In this document: positions 53,227 to 63,248 of the stretch, piece after piece
Layout: each line of letters opens with the position of its first letter
Numbering within the stretch: the first letter of the stretch is position 1
Assembly (NCBI RefSeq): GCF_009765705.1
Contig: NZ_LMUX01000016.1
Span: forward strand, 1-64,000
DNA length: 64,000 nt
Direction: 5' to 3'
Source of the DNA: Burkholderia sp. L27(2015)
Lineage (GTDB): Bacteria; Pseudomonadota; Gammaproteobacteria; Burkholderiales; Burkholderiaceae
Translations under genes and position numbers: made by a program
Notes under the pieces: model-generated
What the model saw: only the letters and a program-made list of their open reading frames with translations
What the model was told of the DNA's origin: nothing
Database searches by the model: none

Positions 53227-54399
53227 ATGTTTACGCAAAAAAAATCAAGAGCAATAGAGCGGACCATCGAGTGGACGGTGCCTGCATACCGTGTTGGTCT
53301 GGCGGTGATATTGATCACGTTTCTGTCGGCGTGCGCCTATGCGCCTGGCATGCGCATGGTGAAGCCGGCGACCTTGCCGGAAACCAGCACCGCCGATGGC
53401 GATCCGGCAACCGAAGTTCAGATTGCGATCACACCGATCGACCTCACGCTGATCCGGCAAATGCATAGCGCCACCGCGCAAACGCATACCGCCGAGGTGA
53501 AAGGCCTCTACGCGGCTCCCGGGCCGTACAAGCTGGGTCCCGGCGATGTATTGCAAATCACCGTGTGGGACCATCCGGAGCTTGCGGCTGCCTTGGGGCA
53601 GCCTGCGGCGTCGACGCGTCCGTCCGACGCTTCGCCCGGGTTTGTCGTCGATCATGACGGCAACGTGGAGTTTCCCTATGTCGGCAACGTGCACGTGGGT
53701 GGCCAGAGCGCCGAGCAAGTGCAGCGGCGGATCGCCCAGGGCCTGAGCCGCGTGTTCGTCAGCCCGCAAGTGACCGTGCGTGTGGCATCGTACCGTGCCG
53801 CTCAGGTCTACATCGACGGTGAGGTGCGCGCACCCGGTGCGCAAACCATCAACGACATCCCGATGACCTTGACCGAAGCGATCAACCGCGCAGGTGGATT
53901 CGCACCGAACGCGGACCAAAGCCGCGTGGTGCTCATCCGTGACGGCGTGTCCTATCCGGTCAACGTGTCCGACATGATCGATCAAGGGGTCAATCCGGCT
54001 CGCATCATGCTCGCTAACGGCGACATGCTCCGAGTGCTTTCGCGCGAAGACAACGCGGTGTACGTGATGGGTGAGGTGAACAAGCCGGCGACGGTACTGC
54101 CCACACGCAACGGCACGCTGACTTTGAGCGACGCACTCTCGCAAGCCGGCAGCGTGAATCCCGGCACTGCCGATGCGAAGCAACTGTATGTGATTCGCGA
54201 CGCGGGGAACCTGAAGCCGCAAATCTATCACCTCGACGCCACTTCTCCGGTTTCGATGGTGCTGGCGAACCAGTTCGAGCTTCAACCCAAGGACGTGGTG
54301 TATCTCGACAACAATTCGCTCGTGAGATTTAGCCGTGTGCTGAACTTGATCCTCCCGCTGATCAGTGCCGGGCTGACAGGGGCGGTTGTAGGAAAGTAA
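53227..54399 (+). CDS. Polysaccharide export outer-membrane lipoprotein (Wza/BceE-like)
   Basis: 390 residues, ATG at 53227 after GGGAGG. Signal peptide ends with LSAC (Cys about residue 36). Poly_export domain: GPYKLGPGDVLQITVWDHPEL, then SLBB-type repeats with VASYRAAQVYIDGEVRAPG and VMGEVNKPATVL. C-terminal helix RVLNLILPLISAGLTGAVVGK inserts in the outer membrane. Forms the octameric channel that works with the tyrosine kinase next door. Confidence 0.94.
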   Translation: MFTQKKSRAIERTIEWTVPAYRVGLAVILITFLSACAYAPGMRMVKPATLPETSTADGDPATEVQIAITPIDLTLIRQMHSATAQTHTAEVKGLYAAPGPYKLGPGDVLQITVWDHPELAAALGQPAASTRPSDASPGFVVDHDGNVEFPYVGNVHVGGQSAEQVQRRIAQGLSRVFVSPQVTVRVASYRAAQVYIDGEVRAPGAQTINDIPMTLTEAINRAGGFAPNADQSRVVLIRDGVSYPVNVSDMIDQGVNPARIMLANGDMLRVLSREDNAVYVMGEVNKPATVLPTRNGTLTLSDALSQAGSVNPGTADAKQLYVIRDAGNLKPQIYHLDATSPVSMVLANQFELQPKDVVYLDNNSLVRFSRVLNLILPLISAGLTGAVVGK

Positions 54400-54470
54400 G
54401 GAAGCGAGCCTAGGTTGTGCCCGCGCTTGTGCCTGGGGAAGGCAATTGTTGGAACGACAGGAGTGAAATG

Positions 54471-56696
54471 ATGGCAATGAGCTTCGATGACCACTACGCG
54501 GGCGTCTATACCGGGGATGAGCTTCGTCTTTCGGATTACCTCGCCGCTGTACTCGGGAACTGGCGGATCATCGCTATCATTGCGCTGTCGGTACTGGCGC
54601 TGGGCACGGCGTACGCCTTTTTGGCGACGCCGGTCTATCGTGCCGACGCGATGATCCAGGTCCAGGAGAGCAACAACAATAACAATAACAACAATAAAGA
54701 TCCGGTCCAGACGATGTCGCAGCTTTTCGACACGAAATCGACCACTGCCGCGGAGAATGAATTGGTCAAGTCGCGGCTGGTGGTGGAGGATACAGTGCGC
54801 AAGCTGCATCTGGACATCTCAGCCGGGCCCCGTTATCTGCCGGTCCTCGGCGGCATTGCGCATAGCATCGCCAGGACCTTCAATTGGGTTCCGCCGATCG
54901 ACGCGCTGTCGCATTACGCGTGGGGCGACGAGCAGATCACGGTGTCTCGCTTTGATACGCCGGCGGCGGACTACGGCAAGACCTATACGCTGACAGCGGC
55001 GGCCGACAATTCGTATGTACTGACCGATCCGAACGACGTACGGGTGCTCACGGGCAAGGTCGGGCAGGACGCGAGCGGCGTGAGTTCGGCCGGCCCCGTG
55101 ACCTTGCACGTCGATACCCTGGTCGGTGCACCGGGCACGCAGTATCAATTGTCGCGGGCGTCCACGCTGGGCACGGTCGATGCGCTGCAGCGCAAACTGC
55201 TGGTGGCGGAAGCCGCGCTGCAGTCGGGCATTATCGATGTGAGCCTGGAAGGGCATGACAGCGCGCTGACCGCAGCCATCGTCAATAACATCGTGCGGCG
55301 CTTCGTCGAACAGGATCTCGCAACGCGCTCCGCCGAGGCGGAACACACGCTCGCGTTCCTCGACGATCAATTGCCGCAACTGCGCGCCGAGCTCGATCGT
55401 GCGGAGCAACGCTATAACACGTTCCGCAATCAACAGCGCACCGTCGATCTTAGCGAAGAAAGCCGGCTGCTGCTGCAACAGATCGTCGACAACAAGACCA
55501 AGCTCGTCGACTTGCAGCAACAGCGCGCGGAATTGTCACAACGCTTTACCGCGTCGCATCCGGCGGTCGCCGCACTCGATGCGCAAATCGCGACGCTCTC
55601 GAGCCAATCCGGCTCCCTGGGCCGCAGCGTTTCCGTATTGCCGGCTACCGAGCAAAGCGCCTTGCGTCTGTTGCGCGATGTGCGTGTGGATACCGAGCTG
55701 TATACGAATCTGCTCAACAGCGCGCAACAACTGCGGATCATGAAAGCCGGGCAGGTCGGCAACGTGCGTGTGGTCGATTTCGCCGAGGTGGCGGACGATC
55801 CAGTCCGCCCGAATCGGCCGCTGGTGATCGCGCTCAGCGGTGCAGCGGGCTTGTTCATCGGGATCGTGGTTGCCTTTGTGCGTAAATCGCTGTTCGGCGG
55901 TGTCGAGCGTCCCGACGAAATCGAAAAAGCCGTGGGCGTGCCGGTATTTGCGATCGTGCCGCGCAGCAACCAGCAGTTGCGCTTGCGCAATGAAGTGGCC
56001 TCGCGTCGTGACGGCTTGCATGTGCTCGCGGTGCTGTCGCCGCAAGACGCCGCCGTCGAGGGCATCCGCGGCATACGCACGTCGTTGCAAATGACGCTGG
56101 CCGGCGCCCGGAACAACATCGTGATGATTACGGGCTCGCGTCCCGATGCCGGGAAGTCGTTTCTCTCGGTCAACTTGGCGGCGCTGGTTGCATCGGCCAA
56201 CAAGCGCATTCTTTTGATCGACGGCGATATGCGGCGCGGCGATATTCATTCGCACTTCGGTGTGAAATTCCAGCCAGGGCTGTCCGACGTGCTGATGGGC
56301 GCGGACATCGACCGCGCGGTGCTGCATGACGTGCTGCCCGGCATGGATGTGCTGACCAAAGGCTCGCTGCCCTCGAACCCCGCCGAGCTGTTGATGAGCG
56401 ACCGGATGGGCGTGGTGCTCGATCAACTGGCGCATCGCTACGACCTGGTGATCATCGACACGCCGCCGGTGCTCGCCGTGACCGATGCAACCCTGATCGG
56501 CAAGCATGCGGGCACGACGCTGCTCGTGGTTCGTCACGGCCGTCATCCGGTGGATGAAATCAGCGAGACCGTCAAGCGGCTGCAAAACGGCGGGGTCAGC
56601 TTGAAGGGTGTCTTGCTCACCGATGCGCCGCAGTCCAGGGTCTTCCCGGGCTCGTCCTATGGCGGCTACTACGGCTACAAGAGCGTTGCAGAGTGA
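54471..56696 (+). CDS. EPS chain-length regulator and tyrosine kinase (Wzc/BceF-like)
   Basis: 741 residues from ATG 54471 (AGGAG seven bases upstream; ATG at 54468 also possible). N-terminal Wzz domain with one helix (~32-52) and a run of eight Asn at ~68-75; periplasmic coiled coil (DQLPQLRAELDRAEQRYNTFRNQ, in two parts); second helix ~450-470. Cytoplasmic BY-kinase with Walker A GSRPDAGKS near 554-562, A' LLIDGDMRRG and B LVIIDTPP. A C-terminal Tyr-rich tail (SYGGYYGYK) is the autophosphorylation site. Controls polymer length with the exporter. The matching phosphatase (bceD/wzb) is not adjacent. Confidence 0.94.
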   Translation: MAMSFDDHYAGVYTGDELRLSDYLAAVLGNWRIIAIIALSVLALGTAYAFLATPVYRADAMIQVQESNNNNNNNNKDPVQTMSQLFDTKSTTAAENELVKSRLVVEDTVRKLHLDISAGPRYLPVLGGIAHSIARTFNWVPPIDALSHYAWGDEQITVSRFDTPAADYGKTYTLTAAADNSYVLTDPNDVRVLTGKVGQDASGVSSAGPVTLHVDTLVGAPGTQYQLSRASTLGTVDALQRKLLVAEAALQSGIIDVSLEGHDSALTAAIVNNIVRRFVEQDLATRSAEAEHTLAFLDDQLPQLRAELDRAEQRYNTFRNQQRTVDLSEESRLLLQQIVDNKTKLVDLQQQRAELSQRFTASHPAVAALDAQIATLSSQSGSLGRSVSVLPATEQSALRLLRDVRVDTELYTNLLNSAQQLRIMKAGQVGNVRVVDFAEVADDPVRPNRPLVIALSGAAGLFIGIVVAFVRKSLFGGVERPDEIEKAVGVPVFAIVPRSNQQLRLRNEVASRRDGLHVLAVLSPQDAAVEGIRGIRTSLQMTLAGARNNIVMITGSRPDAGKSFLSVNLAALVASANKRILLIDGDMRRGDIHSHFGVKFQPGLSDVLMGADIDRAVLHDVLPGMDVLTKGSLPSNPAELLMSDRMGVVLDQLAHRYDLVIIDTPPVLAVTDATLIGKHAGTTLLVVRHGRHPVDEISETVKRLQNGGVSLKGVLLTDAPQSRVFPGSSYGGYYGYKSVAE
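54672..54695. repeat. Asn-coding trinucleotide microsatellite in the tyrosine kinase gene
   Basis: Eight consecutive AAC/AAT codons encode a poly-Asn run just after the first membrane helix. Length change by slippage would keep the frame. Confidence 0.85.
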
Positions 56697-56819
56697 GGAC
56701 GCGCGATATCGAATGATGTGATGCGAGTTCACGCGTTTTGCGTGTTTTCGTAGCCGTTCCTCCCCCCGGCGCGCCGCCTGCGCGCGCCGCTGAATACCCC
56801 CTGAAACGTGAGGCACACG

Positions 56820-57938
56820 ATGAATCGTAAAGTCGCTTTGATTACCGGCATTACAGGGCAAGACGGCTCTTATCTCGCTGAACTATTGCTCGAGAAAGGG
56901 TACGAGGTGCACGGCATCAAACGGCGGTCGTCGCTGTTCAACACCGACCGGATCGACCACTTGTATAGCGACCCGCATACCGAGGACCGCAGGCTTTTTC
57001 TGCACTACGGCGATCTGACCGACTCCACCAGCATCCTGCGCGTCGTGCAGCGCGTCATGCCGGATGAAATCTATAACCTCGCGGCGCAAAGCCATGTCGC
57101 CGTGTCGTTCGAAGAGCCGGAGTACACAGCCAATACCGATGGCTTGGGCGCGCTGCGCATTCTCGAGGCCATCCGGATTCTCGGCCTCGATAAAAAGACG
57201 CGCTTTTATCAAGCTTCGACTTCGGAGCTCTACGGCCTGGTGCAGGAAGTGCCGCAACGGGAAACGACACCGTTCTATCCGCGTAGTCCCTACGCGGTGG
57301 CGAAGCTTTTCGCCTACTGGAGCACGGTCAACTATCGCGAGGCCTATGGTCTTTACGCGTGCAACGGCATTCTGTTCAATCACGAATCGCCCGTGCGTGG
57401 CGAAACCTTCGTCACGAGAAAGATCACGCGTGCGATCGCCCGTATCGCCGTGGGCCTGCAGGATATGTTGTACCTCGGCAATCTCTCGGCGTTGCGCGAC
57501 TGGGGTCATGCACGCGACTATGTCGAGATGCAGTGGCTGATGCTGCAGCAGGAAAAGCCGGAAGATTTCGTGATCGCGACCGGCGTGCAATATAGCGTGC
57601 GGGAGTTCGTGCAGAACGCAGCGGCTGAGCTTGGGGTGACGATCCGCTTCGAGGGCAGCGGTGTGGATGAAGTTGGCATCGTCGAGAAGGTCACGGGCCG
57701 CGAGACGAAACTCTCGTGTGGCGATGTGATCGTGCGCGTCGACCCCACCTATTTCCGGCCCACCGAGGTGGAAACGCTGCTTGGCGATCCGGCCAAGGCG
57801 CACGAGAAGCTCGGCTGGAAGCCGACCACTTCGTTTGCCTCGCTCGTCAAGGAGATGGTGCGTGCCGACTTCCAGATCGCGCGCCGCGATGCGCTCGTGA
57901 TGATGGCGGGCTTCACCGCGCTTGAACACCACGAATGA
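56820..57938 (+). CDS. gmd: GDP-mannose 4,6-dehydratase
   Basis: 372 residues. SDR-extended fold: [15 protein letters not shown] binds NADP, the catalytic YAVAK lies in [10 protein letters not shown], and [16 protein letters not shown] and [17 protein letters not shown] are Gmd signatures. Converts GDP-mannose to GDP-4-keto-6-deoxymannose. ATG at 56820 after GAGG; stop overlaps the start of fcl (ATGA), so coupled. Confidence 0.97.
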   Translation: MNRKVALITGITGQDGSYLAELLLEKGYEVHGIKRRSSLFNTDRIDHLYSDPHTEDRRLFLHYGDLTDSTSILRVVQRVMPDEIYNLAAQSHVAVSFEEPEYTANTDGLGALRILEAIRILGLDKKTRFYQASTSELYGLVQEVPQRETTPFYPRSPYAVAKLFAYWSTVNYREAYGLYACNGILFNHESPVRGETFVTRKITRAIARIAVGLQDMLYLGNLSALRDWGHARDYVEMQWLMLQQEKPEDFVIATGVQYSVREFVQNAAAELGVTIRFEGSGVDEVGIVEKVTGRETKLSCGDVIVRVDPTYFRPTEVETLLGDPAKAHEKLGWKPTTSFASLVKEMVRADFQIARRDALVMMAGFTALEHHE

Positions 57939-58900
57939 CGATCATGGACAAGAGCGCACGTATCTATGTGGCGGGGCATCGTGGCATGGTCGGTTCCGCT
58001 TTGGTCCGCCGGCTTAGTGCCGGCGGGTACCGCAATATCCTGACCCGGAGCCGGGCAGAACTCGACCTGGCCGACCAGGCCAGCGTACGTCGTTTCTTCG
58101 AAGAGGCCAAGGTGGACGTGGTCTTGCTCGCGGCGGCCAAGGTCGGCGGCATCCTCGCCAATTCAACCATGCCGGCTTCGTTCCTCTACGAAAACCTGGC
58201 GATCGAAATGAACGTGATTCACGCCGCTAAGTTGTGCGAAGTGCCGCGCCTGGTCTTCTTCGGCTCGTCGTGCATCTACCCCAAGGCGTGTCCACAACCG
58301 ATCAAGGAAGCGTACCTGCTGACTTCGGCGCTGGAACCGACCAATGAGGCGTATGCGATCGCAAAGATTGCGGGACTCAAGCTGTGCGAGGCCTACAACC
58401 GGCAGTACGGGACGAGGTTCGTGTCCTTGATGCCGACCAACCTCTACGGCCCGAACGACAACTACGATTTGAACAGCAGCCATGTATTGCCGGCGCTGCT
58501 CCGAAAAGCCCACGACGCGAAGTTGCGCGGCGATCGTACGTTGACGGTCTGGGGCACGGGCGCGCCACGCAGGGAGTTCCTGCACGTGGATGACCTGGCG
58601 GGCGCAACTGTCTTTGTGCTGGAAAACGATGTCACCGAGGAAGTCCTCAATGTCGGTGTCGGGGAGGATCTGTCGATCCGGGAACTTGCGCAAGTGGTGA
58701 GCCGGGTCGTGCAGTTCGATGGCGAGTTGGTTTTCGACGCGTCCAAGCCGGACGGCACGCCGCGCAAGCTGCTGGACGTGTCAAAACTGAAACAAATGGG
58801 ATGGAGCGCATCGATCGGGCTGGAAAAAGGCATGGAGGCGACGTATGAGGATTTTGTTGCTCGCTACGGCTGCGTCGCGCCGCAAGCGTTGCACGCGTAA
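57935..58900 (+). CDS. fcl: GDP-L-fucose synthase
   Basis: 321 residues. [16 protein letters not shown] binds [13 protein letters not shown] and [16 protein letters not shown] carry the catalytic Ser, Tyr and Lys; [10 protein letters not shown] and [16 protein letters not shown] are family hallmarks. Epimerises and reduces the Gmd product to GDP-L-fucose. Overlaps gmd by four bases; a second ATG at 57944 is possible. Indicates fucose in the polymer, as in colanic acid. Confidence 0.97.
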   Translation: MTIMDKSARIYVAGHRGMVGSALVRRLSAGGYRNILTRSRAELDLADQASVRRFFEEAKVDVVLLAAAKVGGILANSTMPASFLYENLAIEMNVIHAAKLCEVPRLVFFGSSCIYPKACPQPIKEAYLLTSALEPTNEAYAIAKIAGLKLCEAYNRQYGTRFVSLMPTNLYGPNDNYDLNSSHVLPALLRKAHDAKLRGDRTLTVWGTGAPRREFLHVDDLAGATVFVLENDVTEEVLNVGVGEDLSIRELAQVVSRVVQFDGELVFDASKPDGTPRKLLDVSKLKQMGWSASIGLEKGMEATYEDFVARYGCVAPQALHA

Positions 58901-59003
58901 GCCCTTATGGGGCATAACGATGCGCTTAGGGAAGAGCGCGTCGTCACCGTAAATCGTAATTCGGTCGCCCCACGGCGGCCCAAATACAGGGGGACGATTT
59001 CAA

Positions 59004-60146
59004 ATGACAGCCTCAGTCACGGTTTTTCACAATGTCGTGTGGTCGCGCCATAAGGGCGTGGTGTTCTCGGCGCTGCATAACATCTCCAGCGCGGGCACGA
59101 TCAAATACTCGGTGATTCAGATCGCGGACACGGAGCATGACCGAATCGGCTTCTCCGACGTGGACTACTCGTTTCATCGGTATCCGATGAAAAAGATCTA
59201 CGACGGATGCTACGAGGATGTACCCCAGTGGCGCATGATCATGCGCCTGACCTGGGAAGTACTGAAGGCGAAGTCGGATCTGGTGGTGTTGCCCGGTTAT
59301 CACCGCGCGGAGTACTGGGCCATGATGCTGGCTTGCATCGTCACCGGCAAACGCCGCGCGGTGTTTTGCGATTCCACGGGGCGAGACCGGCCGCGCAAGT
59401 TGCTCACCTCGATTCCGAAGCGGGTCTTCTTCTCGCTGTGCGACGGCTATTTCGGTTTTGGCGAGCGCAGTCGCGACTATCTGATTTCACTCGGTGCGAA
59501 GGAGGAGCGGATCTTCATTCCGTGCCAGGCCGCCGCGTTGCCGGCGTCGTTCGTGCCGGAGCGCGCTTTGTCCAATCGCCTGCATTTTCGTGCCGGCAAC
59601 GCGCCGGTGTTCCTGTATGTCGGCCGTCTGTCGCAGGAAAAAGGCATTGCAACGGTGCTCGACGCCTTTGCCGGGCTCAAGCGGCGCGTGCCTAACGCGA
59701 GCTTGCGCATCGTCGGCACCGGCGTCATGCATGACGAGCTGGTGGCGAAGGTCATCGAGCTCGGGCTTTCCGATTCCATCCATTTTCTCGGCAGCCTTCA
59801 GGATGAGCCGCTCTCCCGCGAGTATTTCAGCGCAACCTGCCTGGTGCTGCCCAGCAAGAGCGAACCCTGGGGGCTGGTGGTGAACGAAGCGCTCAGCCAC
59901 GGCTGCCCGGCAGTGGTCAGCGAAAGTTGTGGCTGCGTCCCCGAATTGATTATCGATGGCATCAGCGGCTATTCGTTCAGTGCTGGCGATGTCGCGCATT
60001 TGCAGCGCACGATGCTCAAGGCGATGGAGGCGTTTGCCGATACCGCCAGTGTTGCGAAGCGCTGCATGGGCGTTATCCAGCGTTTCGATCCGCCATCGGC
60101 TGCGGCCAATATCGCGCGAGGATGCGCATTGATGTTGGGTGACTGA
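59004..60146 (+). CDS. Glycosyltransferase family 4 protein
   Basis: 380 residues. N-terminal acceptor domain (SVTVFHNVVWSRHKG) and C-terminal GT-B donor domain: FLYVGRLSQEKGIATVLDAF, LRIVGTG, then SKSEPWGLVVNEALSHGCP with the conserved Glu pair, and SESCGCVPELI. Adds one sugar of the EPS repeat unit in the cytoplasm. Donor unknown; GDP-mannose or GDP-fucose are likely from the neighbours. Confidence 0.9.
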   Translation: MTASVTVFHNVVWSRHKGVVFSALHNISSAGTIKYSVIQIADTEHDRIGFSDVDYSFHRYPMKKIYDGCYEDVPQWRMIMRLTWEVLKAKSDLVVLPGYHRAEYWAMMLACIVTGKRRAVFCDSTGRDRPRKLLTSIPKRVFFSLCDGYFGFGERSRDYLISLGAKEERIFIPCQAAALPASFVPERALSNRLHFRAGNAPVFLYVGRLSQEKGIATVLDAFAGLKRRVPNASLRIVGTGVMHDELVAKVIELGLSDSIHFLGSLQDEPLSREYFSATCLVLPSKSEPWGLVVNEALSHGCPAVVSESCGCVPELIIDGISGYSFSAGDVAHLQRTMLKAMEAFADTASVAKRCMGVIQRFDPPSAAANIARGCALMLGD

Positions 60147-60204
60147 TTGCTTGGCGAGTGATTGCGTGCGGTGGGCTTGATACCCGACAGTGGTTGGGGG
60201 AAAA

Positions 60205-61554
60205 ATGAAAATTCTCATCTACGGACTGAACTACGCTCCCGAGCTGACAGGCACCGGCAAGTACACGGCAGAGATGGCGGAGTCGCTGGTTCGCAACGGG
60301 CACGAGGTTCGGGTCATTTGCGCGCCGCCGTATTATCCGGAATGGCAGATCGCACCGGGCTATTCGGCGGGGCGATATCGCCGTGAAGACGTGCGCGGCG
60401 TGCGTGTCTGGCGCGCACCGATATGGATTCCGAAACGACCTAGAGGTGCCGCCCGCATGCTGCATCTGCTTTCGTTCGCGTTGTCATCGTTACCGGTGTT
60501 GCTACGCCATGCTTGGTGGCGCCCGCATGTCGTCATGACGATAGCGCCTAGCCTGGCGAACGCGCCGGCGGCGTGGGCACTCGCGCGGCTCACGCGCGCG
60601 AAGTCGTGGTTGCATATCCAGGATTTCGAAGTCGATGCCGCGTTTGATTTGGGTCTGCTCAGAGGCCCGCGGGCGGAGGCCATTGCGCACTCGATTGAGC
60701 GGACCGTGCTGCGGCGCTTCGATGTGGTGTCGTCGATCTCCGATAGGATGATTCGACGCGCGTTCGACAAAGGCGTGGAGGGGGCCCGATTATTCAGCCT
60801 GCCCAACTGGGTTGATACGCAGCAGATTTTCCCGCTTGGGCGCCCCAGCGACTACCGGCGCTTGCTCGGGATCGACGAGTCCGCCACGGTCGTACTCTAC
60901 TCGGGCAACATGGGTGTGAAGCAGGGGATCGAGATACTGGCGTGGGCCGCCGCGAAGCTCAGTAGCCACACCGACATCGTGTTCGTATTCTGCGGCAATG
61001 GAGCGAGCAAGGCGGATCTCGAGACGCGCTGCGCCACGTTGAAAAATTGCCGATTCCTCTCGCTGCAGCCGGTTGAACGACTGAACGAGCTGCTCAATCT
61101 CGCGGACATTCATGTTCTTCCGCAACGCAACGACGCGGCCGATCTCGTGATGCCTTCCAAGCTGACGGGCATGCTCGCGAGCGGTCGGGCGATTATCGCG
61201 ATGGCGCGCGTGGGCACGGAATTGTCCAATGTGGTTTCGCCACGTGGGGTAGTTGTGCCGCCGGAAGACGTCAAAGCCTTGGTGGCGGCGATCAAGTCGC
61301 TTGCTGCCGACCCACCGCAGCGTGCGATGCTGGGGGCCGCCGCGCGGCGCTTTGCGCAGGGCAAGCTGTCGCCGGCTTCAGTGCTCGGGAGGTTGGAGGA
61401 GAAACTGGCGTACTTGCGCGACCTATTGGCGCGGGAGAAGCAAGCGCGCTCGCCGAGCGCCGGGATGCGCGTGCTTAAAACGAAAGCGCCGAAAACGCCG
61501 AACGCACCGAACGAGATGCCGGTTACGGCCGCCGAAATCAAGAAAATCGAGTAG
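60205..61554 (+). CDS. WcaI-like glycosyltransferase family 4 protein
   Basis: 449 residues. MKILIYGLNYAPELTGTGKY with EMAESLVRNGHEVRVICAPPYYP is the WcaI start; DFEVDAAFDLGLL, LYSGNMGVKQGIEIL and QPVERLNELLNLADIHVLPQ follow in family order. WcaI is a colanic-acid fucosyltransferase candidate, which fits gmd and fcl here. The last ~35 residues form a Lys/Pro-rich tail (TKAPKTPNAPNEMP) beyond the usual end. Confidence 0.9.
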   Translation: MKILIYGLNYAPELTGTGKYTAEMAESLVRNGHEVRVICAPPYYPEWQIAPGYSAGRYRREDVRGVRVWRAPIWIPKRPRGAARMLHLLSFALSSLPVLLRHAWWRPHVVMTIAPSLANAPAAWALARLTRAKSWLHIQDFEVDAAFDLGLLRGPRAEAIAHSIERTVLRRFDVVSSISDRMIRRAFDKGVEGARLFSLPNWVDTQQIFPLGRPSDYRRLLGIDESATVVLYSGNMGVKQGIEILAWAAAKLSSHTDIVFVFCGNGASKADLETRCATLKNCRFLSLQPVERLNELLNLADIHVLPQRNDAADLVMPSKLTGMLASGRAIIAMARVGTELSNVVSPRGVVVPPEDVKALVAAIKSLAADPPQRAMLGAAARRFAQGKLSPASVLGRLEEKLAYLRDLLAREKQARSPSAGMRVLKTKAPKTPNAPNEMPVTAAEIKKIE

Positions 61555-61579
61555 TCACGCTATCGCACGGCGCTGCCCC

Positions 61580-62074
61580 TCACCACGGCGACTTATAGAT
61601 CTGAGTCGCCGCGTCCTTTGCGGGGGCGCCGAACGATTGTCGGTAGAGATCCTTGGAGGCGCCTTCGGGGGTTGCCACGAGTTTTCCCGTTGCATCGCGC
61701 GTAAGCGCTTTGCGACGCATGGCGGTGCTGCCGGGTTGCACGAACGATCCTGGCGTGCGACCCGCCGCTCCTTGATCGTTCATCCTCGTCTCCGTGGGCG
61801 TGCGCGTTGGATCGGTTTGCGTATTCATCAGCGCATCCTCCTGCGCTCCAAACGAATTCAGTTGCGATTGATAGGGATCCTGATAGGCGCCCGGCCCACC
61901 GAGAAATCTATTTTGTCCGCCCGCATCCTGAGCGTCATTGCGCTGCGCGTTGGCTCCTGTGCCTGCTCCGGCGTTTGCTGTTCCAGCACCCTGATTGGCT
62001 GTTTGAGCCACCGATGACGAAGCGGCTAGGGCCAATAGCGTGAGCGCGATGAGGCGGGCAAAAGCTGTCGTCAT
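61580..62074 (-). CDS. Small secreted hypothetical protein
   Basis: 164 residues. Signal peptide with cleavage near SSVAQ (about residue 24); mature part is Gln/Asn/Gly/Ala-rich and low in hydrophobic residues (NAGAGTGANAQRNDAQ), with no domain. GGAG six bases before the ATG at 62074 lies next to a perfect 13-base hairpin. It is inside the EPS region but transcribed the other way. Possibly a periplasmic or matrix protein; unknown. Confidence 0.7.
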   Translation of the reverse strand: MTTAFARLIALTLLALAASSSVAQTANQGAGTANAGAGTGANAQRNDAQDAGGQNRFLGGPGAYQDPYQSQLNSFGAQEDALMNTQTDPTRTPTETRMNDQGAAGRTPGSFVQPGSTAMRRKALTRDATGKLVATPEGASKDLYRQSFGAPAKDAATQIYKSPW

Positions 62075-62085
62075 GATGGGCTCCA

Positions 62086-62120
62086 CGATCGGGATAACGG
62101 ATCAATTGTTATCCCGATCG
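62086..62120. promoter_or_regulatory. Perfect 13-bp inverted repeat at the start of the secreted-protein gene
   Basis: Arms CGATCGGGATAAC (62086-62098) and GTTATCCCGATCG (62108-62120) with a nine-base spacer. On the minus strand it ends one base before GGAG, the ribosome site. As DNA it may be an operator; as RNA a hairpin next to the ribosome site. Confidence 0.65.
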
Positions 62121-62570
62121 TCCGCGGATGTCCATACGCCAGCGCGCGTTTGTCCCGCTTATTTGGGGCTTATTTGGGGGCTGGATGGGGACGCGGTTGC
62201 GGGCTTGGTGGGATCCCGAATTTGGGGCACGTATTGAGGCGTTACGTACAGACCGCATGCCGGGGCACGTGAGACCGTATGAGTGCGCGTGAGGGCACGT
62301 TGCGCGATCGCGTTTGAGTTGCGAATTCGAGGCGTTTATTAGTGGCAGGTCTGGCGGCCCATTTTCCAGCAGCGTCCGTCCGCCAAAATACTTGCCGCGA
62401 GGGACATTCGGTGCGCTCGCGCACGCGCAGCACAGCGGCACTCAAACATAATTTATCGAAGTCCGGCGTACGCGGCCAGATGGAGTCGCGCGGTCGAGAT
62501 AGGCTGCAAAAGTGTGGCGTAGGCGTCCTGGCCTGGCAAGCTCATCGAGCGGTTGTTGAGAGTCACGAAA
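62121..62570. other. Intergenic region of the EPS cluster
   Basis: About 450 bases between the divergent secreted-protein gene and the acyltransferase gene. No gene or terminator is evident. Should hold the promoter of the acyltransferase and oxidoreductase genes. Confidence 0.4.
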
Positions 62571-63248
62571 ATGGAAAGAGCACTCGAATCACATCGAACG
62601 AACGAAATCCCATCGGGCGAAGGTATGGCGCACGGCGCGGCACAGGGCGCAGACAGCGCTCCAAGACACGACGCGAAGTACGGTACGCCGCCTGGCACGG
62701 GAAGGGTCATCGATCTCGCCCAGGCGGGCAAGGGCAACTACGTCGCAAAGAAAGGCCTGGTCACAGAGCTCGCGTGGTTTTTTCTCGAAGCATGCGTCAT
62801 CAATAACAAACTGATTCCGTCATCGGCGGTGCGCGTGGGATTGCTGCGGCTATTCGGTGCGCGGATCGGGGCACACTGTCGGCTCGTGCACCCGATCCGT
62901 GTCAAGGCGCCGTGGAATCTGGAAGTGGGCGACAACTGCTGGTTCGGCGTGGACGTGTGGATCTACAACCAGGCGCCAATCCGCATCGGGTCGAATGTCT
63001 GCATTTCGCAAGGTACGTTTCTGACTGCCGGCTCGCACGCGCTCGCGACCAACATGGATCTGCAGGTGGCGCCTATCGTCATCGAGGACGGCGTCTGGAT
63101 CACGGCCAAGTGCGTGGTCCAGATGGGCGTGACCATCGGTCGTTCCGCGGTCGTAACCCCACTCTCGGTGGTGCACCGCTCGCTGGAAGCCGAAGGCGTG
63201 TATGGAGGCAACCCCGTGCGCTTCATCCGCAAACGCTTTGACGTCTGA
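62571..63248 (+). CDS. WcaF-like acyltransferase (left-handed beta-helix)
   Basis: 225 residues. After a ~45-residue polar N-terminus comes ACVINNKLIPSSAVRVGLLRLFG, quoted in part, as in colanic-acid WcaF, then hexapeptide repeats: ARIGAHCRLVHPIRVK, DNCWFGVDVWIYNQAPIRIG, VCISQGTFLTAGSHAL, and the coenzyme-A coils QMGVTIGRSAVV. The active-site His is in GSHAL. Probably acetylates a sugar of the EPS. Confidence 0.88.
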   Translation: MERALESHRTNEIPSGEGMAHGAAQGADSAPRHDAKYGTPPGTGRVIDLAQAGKGNYVAKKGLVTELAWFFLEACVINNKLIPSSAVRVGLLRLFGARIGAHCRLVHPIRVKAPWNLEVGDNCWFGVDVWIYNQAPIRIGSNVCISQGTFLTAGSHALATNMDLQVAPIVIEDGVWITAKCVVQMGVTIGRSAVVTPLSVVHRSLEAEGVYGGNPVRFIRKRFDV

